Source: Tardiphaga sp.
GTDB taxonomy: Bacteria; Pseudomonadota; Alphaproteobacteria; Rhizobiales; Xanthobacteraceae
Direction of reading: 5' to 3'
Assembly: GCA_028290765.1 (NCBI GenBank)
Contig: JAQGJF010001097.1
Location: 1-7,853 of the forward strand
Length of the DNA: 7,853 bases
Numbering within the stretch: the first letter of the stretch is position 1; each line of letters begins with the position of its first letter. Positions 5,249-7,853 of the stretch are shown here, piece by piece. The notes beneath the pieces were generated by a model. It made no database searches, was not told where the DNA came from, and worked only from the letters and a program-made list of their open reading frames with translations. The position numbers were made by a program, and so were the translations under genes.

Positions 5249-6330
5249 GCCGCGGCGCCTTGCGCGGCGAGCTGCGCGGCCTGGTGTTCGGTGGTCAGTG
5301 CGTCGACCAACTCGCCCAGCGCTTCGCCGGCGATCACCTGGGGCAGCTTGTAGAGCGTCAAATTGATGCGGTGGTCGGTCACTCTTCCTTGCGGAAAATT
5401 ATAGGTGCGAATCCGTTCCGAACGATCGCCGGATCCGACCTGGCCACGGCGGTCGGCGGAGCGCGCGGCGTCGATGCGCTGGCGCTCGGCGTCGTAGATT
5501 CGCGAGCGCAGGATATTCATCGCCGAGGCGCGATTCTTGTGCTGCGAACGGCTGTCCTGCATCATGACCTGGATCCCGGTCGGGATGTGCGTAATCCGGA
5601 TCGCCGACTCGGTCTTGTTGACGTGCTGGCCGCCGGCGCCCTGCGCGCGCATGGTCTCGATGCGCAGATCGTCGCTCTTGATGTCGACGTCGACTTCCTC
5701 GACCTCGGGCAACACCGCCACGGTCGCGGCCGAGGTATGGATGCGGCCCTGGGACTCGGTGTCCGGCACCCGCTGCACCCGGTGCACGCCGGATTCGAAT
5801 TTCAGTCTGGCGAAGGCGCCGCGGCCTTTGACCTCGGCGATGATTTCCTTGTAGCCGCCCATGGTGCCTTCGCTGGCGGAGATCACCTCGACCTTCCAGC
5901 CCTGCAGGGCCGCGAACCGCTCATACATCCGGAACAGGTCGCCCGCGAACAGCGACGCCTCGTCGCCGCCGGTGCCGGCACGGATTTCCAGCATCACGTT
6001 GCGCTCGTCCATGGCGTCCTTGGGCAGCAGCGCGACGCGGATCTGCTGCGCCAGTTCGACGCTGCGCGCTTCGAGCGCGGTGCGCTCGTCCTGCGCCATC
6101 TCGCGCATCTCCGGCTCGGTGGCCGGATCGGCAATCAGCGCGTCGATCCCGGCGATTTCGGCGTTGGCGGCGCGATAGGCCTTCACCGCATCGATCAGCG
6201 GGTTGAGTTCGGCGAGTTCGCGCGTCATCCGCACGTAGTTCTCGGCGCTGACCTGGCCCAGCAGCTGGGATTCCAGCGAGGCATGGTGCGCCAGCAGAAC
6301 ATCGAGTTTGGCTTCGGGCAGCAGGGACAT
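5245..6330 (-). CDS. prfA: peptide chain release factor 1
   Basis: RF1 recognises UAA and UAG in the ribosomal A site and triggers hydrolysis of peptidyl-tRNA. From the ATG at 6330 the protein has 361 residues, the usual length. Helical domain 1 spans about 1-100. The stop-codon recognition tripeptide is PDT (189-191) in [16 protein letters not shown], fitting the RF1 PxT pattern and excluding RF2 (SPF). The catalytic GGQ is at 233-235 in [18 protein letters not shown], and Q235 is the PrmC target. [20 protein letters not shown] (303-322) is also conserved. The frame opens at a GTG six codons earlier (6348), but [10 protein letters not shown] is the family N-terminus and GAGA precedes it at a suitable distance. 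The C-terminus is Ala/Gln-rich ([11 protein letters not shown]). It follows ptsP after 55 bases and overlaps prmC by 4, so the three are likely one operon. Confidence 0.97.
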   Translation of the reverse strand: MSLLPEAKLDVLLAHHASLESQLLGQVSAENYVRMTRELAELNPLIDAVKAYRAANAEIAGIDALIADPATEPEMREMAQDERTALEARSVELAQQIRVALLPKDAMDERNVMLEIRAGTGGDEASLFAGDLFRMYERFAALQGWKVEVISASEGTMGGYKEIIAEVKGRGAFARLKFESGVHRVQRVPDTESQGRIHTSAATVAVLPEVEEVDVDIKSDDLRIETMRAQGAGGQHVNKTESAIRITHIPTGIQVMMQDSRSQHKNRASAMNILRSRIYDAERQRIDAARSADRRGQVGSGDRSERIRTYNFPQGRVTDHRINLTLYKLPQVIAGEALGELVDALTTEHQAAQLAAQGAAA

Positions 6331-6369
6331 GGAAAATCTCGAGATCACAAAACAAGGAGCGGGTGTTGC

Positions 6370-6385
6370 CGGCGCGGGAGCGCCG
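6370..6385 (-). other. GC-rich hairpin between ptsP and prfA
   Basis: CGGCGC and GCGCCG with a 4-base loop directly abut the ptsP stop codon (6386-6388). No U run follows, so it is more likely to protect or process the transcript than to end it, possibly lowering read-through into prfA. This is inferred from structure only. Confidence 0.35.
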
Positions 6386-7853
6386 CTACAACGGAAGCCC
6401 CTCGGCCTCGGCGAATTCCGTCAGCTTCTTCCGGATCGAGACGCTGTCGCAGGGCGCATCGAGCAGCGGCGTCATCAGCGCCTCGGCCTTCCTGGCGTCG
6501 AGCTCGAGGATCATGGCCTTGACCGGCCCATGCGCGGTGGCCGACAGCGACAGCGAGCGATAGCCCATCGCAATTAGCGCCAGCGCGCCGAGCGGCTGCG
6601 ACGCCATCTCGCCGCACAGCGAAGCGGACCGGTTGGCCGCGCGCGCCTTGCGCACGATCTCGCGCAGCACCCGCAGGATCGGCGCCGACAGCGTATCGAA
6701 GCGATCCGAAACCTTGGCGTTGCCGCGGTCGACCGCGTAGAGGAACTGGAACAGGTCGTTGGATCCGACCGAGACGAAGTCGACCTTCCGCAGCAATTCG
6801 TCGAGCTGGTACAACAGCGCCGGCACTTCCACCATGGTGCCGACGTCGACGCGTTCCGGCAGCGCGTGGCCGTGCTGGCGCAGATAGGTCAGTTCGCGCT
6901 CGATGATCGCCTTGGCCTGGTCGAATTCGGCCACTTCCGAAATCATCGGGAACATGATGCGCAGCGAGCGGCCGCCGCCGGCACGCAGCAGGGCGCGGAT
7001 CTGGCCGCGCAACAATCCGGGACGGTCGAGGCCCAGGCGTATCGCGCGCCAGCCCAGCGCCGGGTTCTCCTCGACGATGGTTTCCATGTAGGGCAGCGCC
7101 TTGTCGCCGCCGATATCGAGCGTGCGGAAGGTCACCGGTTTCGGGCCCGCGGCATCGAGCACGGCGCGGTACAGCGCCAGCTGGTCGCTCGACCGCGGCA
7201 GGCTTTCGCCCACCATGAATTGCAGTTCGGTGCGGAACAGGCCGATGCCGGAGCTGCCGGTGTCGTCGATATGCGGCAGGTCGATGATCAACCCGGCATT
7301 GATCATCAGTTCGATCGGCTGGCCGTCCTTGGTGACGCAGGGCAGGTCACGCAGCGCCGAATACTGCGCCTGTCGCCGGGCGCGAAAACGGACGCGCTCC
7401 GCATAGGCCGATTCGATTTCCGACGAGGGGCGGACATAGATCGATCCCGAGGTGCCGTCGACGATGATGGCGTCGCCGGGATCGGCGATGCCGGGCGCGT
7501 TCGGGATCTCACCGACGGCGGGAATGCCGAGCGCCCGCGCCACGATGGAAACATGGGAATTGGCGGTGCCTTCCTCGAGCACCAGGCCGCGTAAGCGCTT
7601 GCGGTCGTAGTCCAACAGCGCCGCGGGACCCATCGAACGCGCGATCAGGATGGCGTTGTCCGGCAGTTGCTCGCGCGACGGGGCGTGGTCCTGCCCGACC
7701 AGTTGCCGCATCAGGCGATGGCCGAGATCTTCCAGGTCGTGCAGCCGGTCGCGCAGATACGGATCGGTCGAACGCAGCATCCGCGCGCGGGTGTCCGACT
7801 GCACGCGCTCGACGGCGGCCTCGGCGGTCAGGCCGGTGGCGACCGCCTCATGC
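6386..7853 (-). CDS. ptsP: phosphoenolpyruvate-protein phosphotransferase PtsP (EI-Ntr), N-terminus outside window
   Basis: EI-Ntr transfers phosphate from phosphoenolpyruvate to NPr and on to EIIA-Ntr, a regulatory phosphorelay linked to nitrogen, potassium and carbon status. About 489 residues are present, from [17 protein letters not shown] to the TAG at 6386; family members are near 750, so the GAF sensor domain and the start of the EI N-domain lie beyond base 7853. The phosphohistidine sits in [20 protein letters not shown] (His at 7553-7555); NSH is normal for PtsP, where sugar-type EI has TSH. The C-terminal PEP-binding TIM barrel shows [62 protein letters not shown] and SLCGEMA with the catalytic Cys at 6614-6616. 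All key residues seen are intact. GTG at 7804 is an internal codon. It is the upstream gene of ptsP-prfA-prmC. Confidence 0.95.
   Translation of the reverse strand, partial: HEAVATGLTAEAAVERVQSDTRARMLRSTDPYLRDRLHDLEDLGHRLMRQLVGQDHAPSREQLPDNAILIARSMGPAALLDYDRKRLRGLVLEEGTANSHVSIVARALGIPAVGEIPNAPGIADPGDAIIVDGTSGSIYVRPSSEIESAYAERVRFRARRQAQYSALRDLPCVTKDGQPIELMINAGLIIDLPHIDDTGSSGIGLFRTELQFMVGESLPRSSDQLALYRAVLDAAGPKPVTFRTLDIGGDKALPYMETIVEENPALGWRAIRLGLDRPGLLRGQIRALLRAGGGRSLRIMFPMISEVAEFDQAKAIIERELTYLRQHGHALPERVDVGTMVEVPALLYQLDELLRKVDFVSVGSNDLFQFLYAVDRGNAKVSDRFDTLSAPILRVLREIVRKARAANRSASLCGEMASQPLGALALIAMGYRSLSLSATAHGPVKAMILELDARKAEALMTPLLDAPCDSVSIRKKLTEFAEAEGLPL

Noticed and set aside
6331..6348. GTG start of prfA six codons upstream
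   Set aside because: The RF1 family starts at MSLLP-like sequence, and the upstream GTG has no suitable ribosome site.
5260..6522. Long plus-strand frame of 420 codons across prfA
   Set aside because: It is antisense to a certain prfA with intact GGQ and PxT motifs; long antisense frames are common at this GC content, and the translation is rich in Arg, Gly and His without a recognisable domain.
7547..7570. NSH in place of TSH around the phosphohistidine of ptsP
   Set aside because: It first looked like an active-site change, but E. coli PtsP also has NSH, so this is usual for the EI-Ntr branch.

Overview
The window looks like chromosomal DNA of an alphaproteobacterium of the Hyphomicrobiales, most likely the Bradyrhizobium/Rhodopseudomonas/Nitrobacter group. 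This rests on the high GC content, the ptsP-prfA-prmC order followed by a DUF4167 protein, and the proteins themselves. The assignment is from recall of family and synteny patterns, with no database search. Most of the window is ordinary housekeeping sequence.

Right part (4358-7853, all on the minus strand, transcribed right to left): the C-terminal two thirds of ptsP (PEP-protein phosphotransferase of the nitrogen PTS), then prfA (release factor 1), then prmC (the methyltransferase that modifies the GGQ glutamine of release factors). prfA and prmC overlap by 4 bases (GTGA), so substrate and modifying enzyme are translationally coupled. After a 514-base gap with lower GC and no convincing gene comes a DUF4167 protein (3082-3843) with a 12-residue asparagine tract and a Gln/Pro/Arg/Glu-rich tail.

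Middle (1710-3081): a plus-strand class I SAM-dependent methyltransferase and a minus-strand secreted MliC-like protein diverge from a 135-base intergenic region with recognisable promoter elements. The methyltransferase converges on the DUF4167 gene. A 129-base palindromic intergenic repeat lies between them and supplies the last nine codons and the stop of the methyltransferase.

Left part (1-1512): gloB (glyoxalase II) followed after 5 bases by a DUF985 cupin gene, apparently one operon on the minus strand, converging on the 3' end of a plus-strand DMT/EamA transporter. The two converging stop codons overlap within a CTAG palindrome.

No CRISPR array, transposase, phage gene, tRNA or rRNA was seen. 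The points most worth a second look are the repeat that rewrites the methyltransferase C-terminus, the AT-rich asparagine microsatellite and direct repeats at the start of the DUF4167 gene, the unexplained 514-base gap, and a nest of mutually exclusive inverted repeats upstream of gloB. I found no evidence for an undescribed multigene system.
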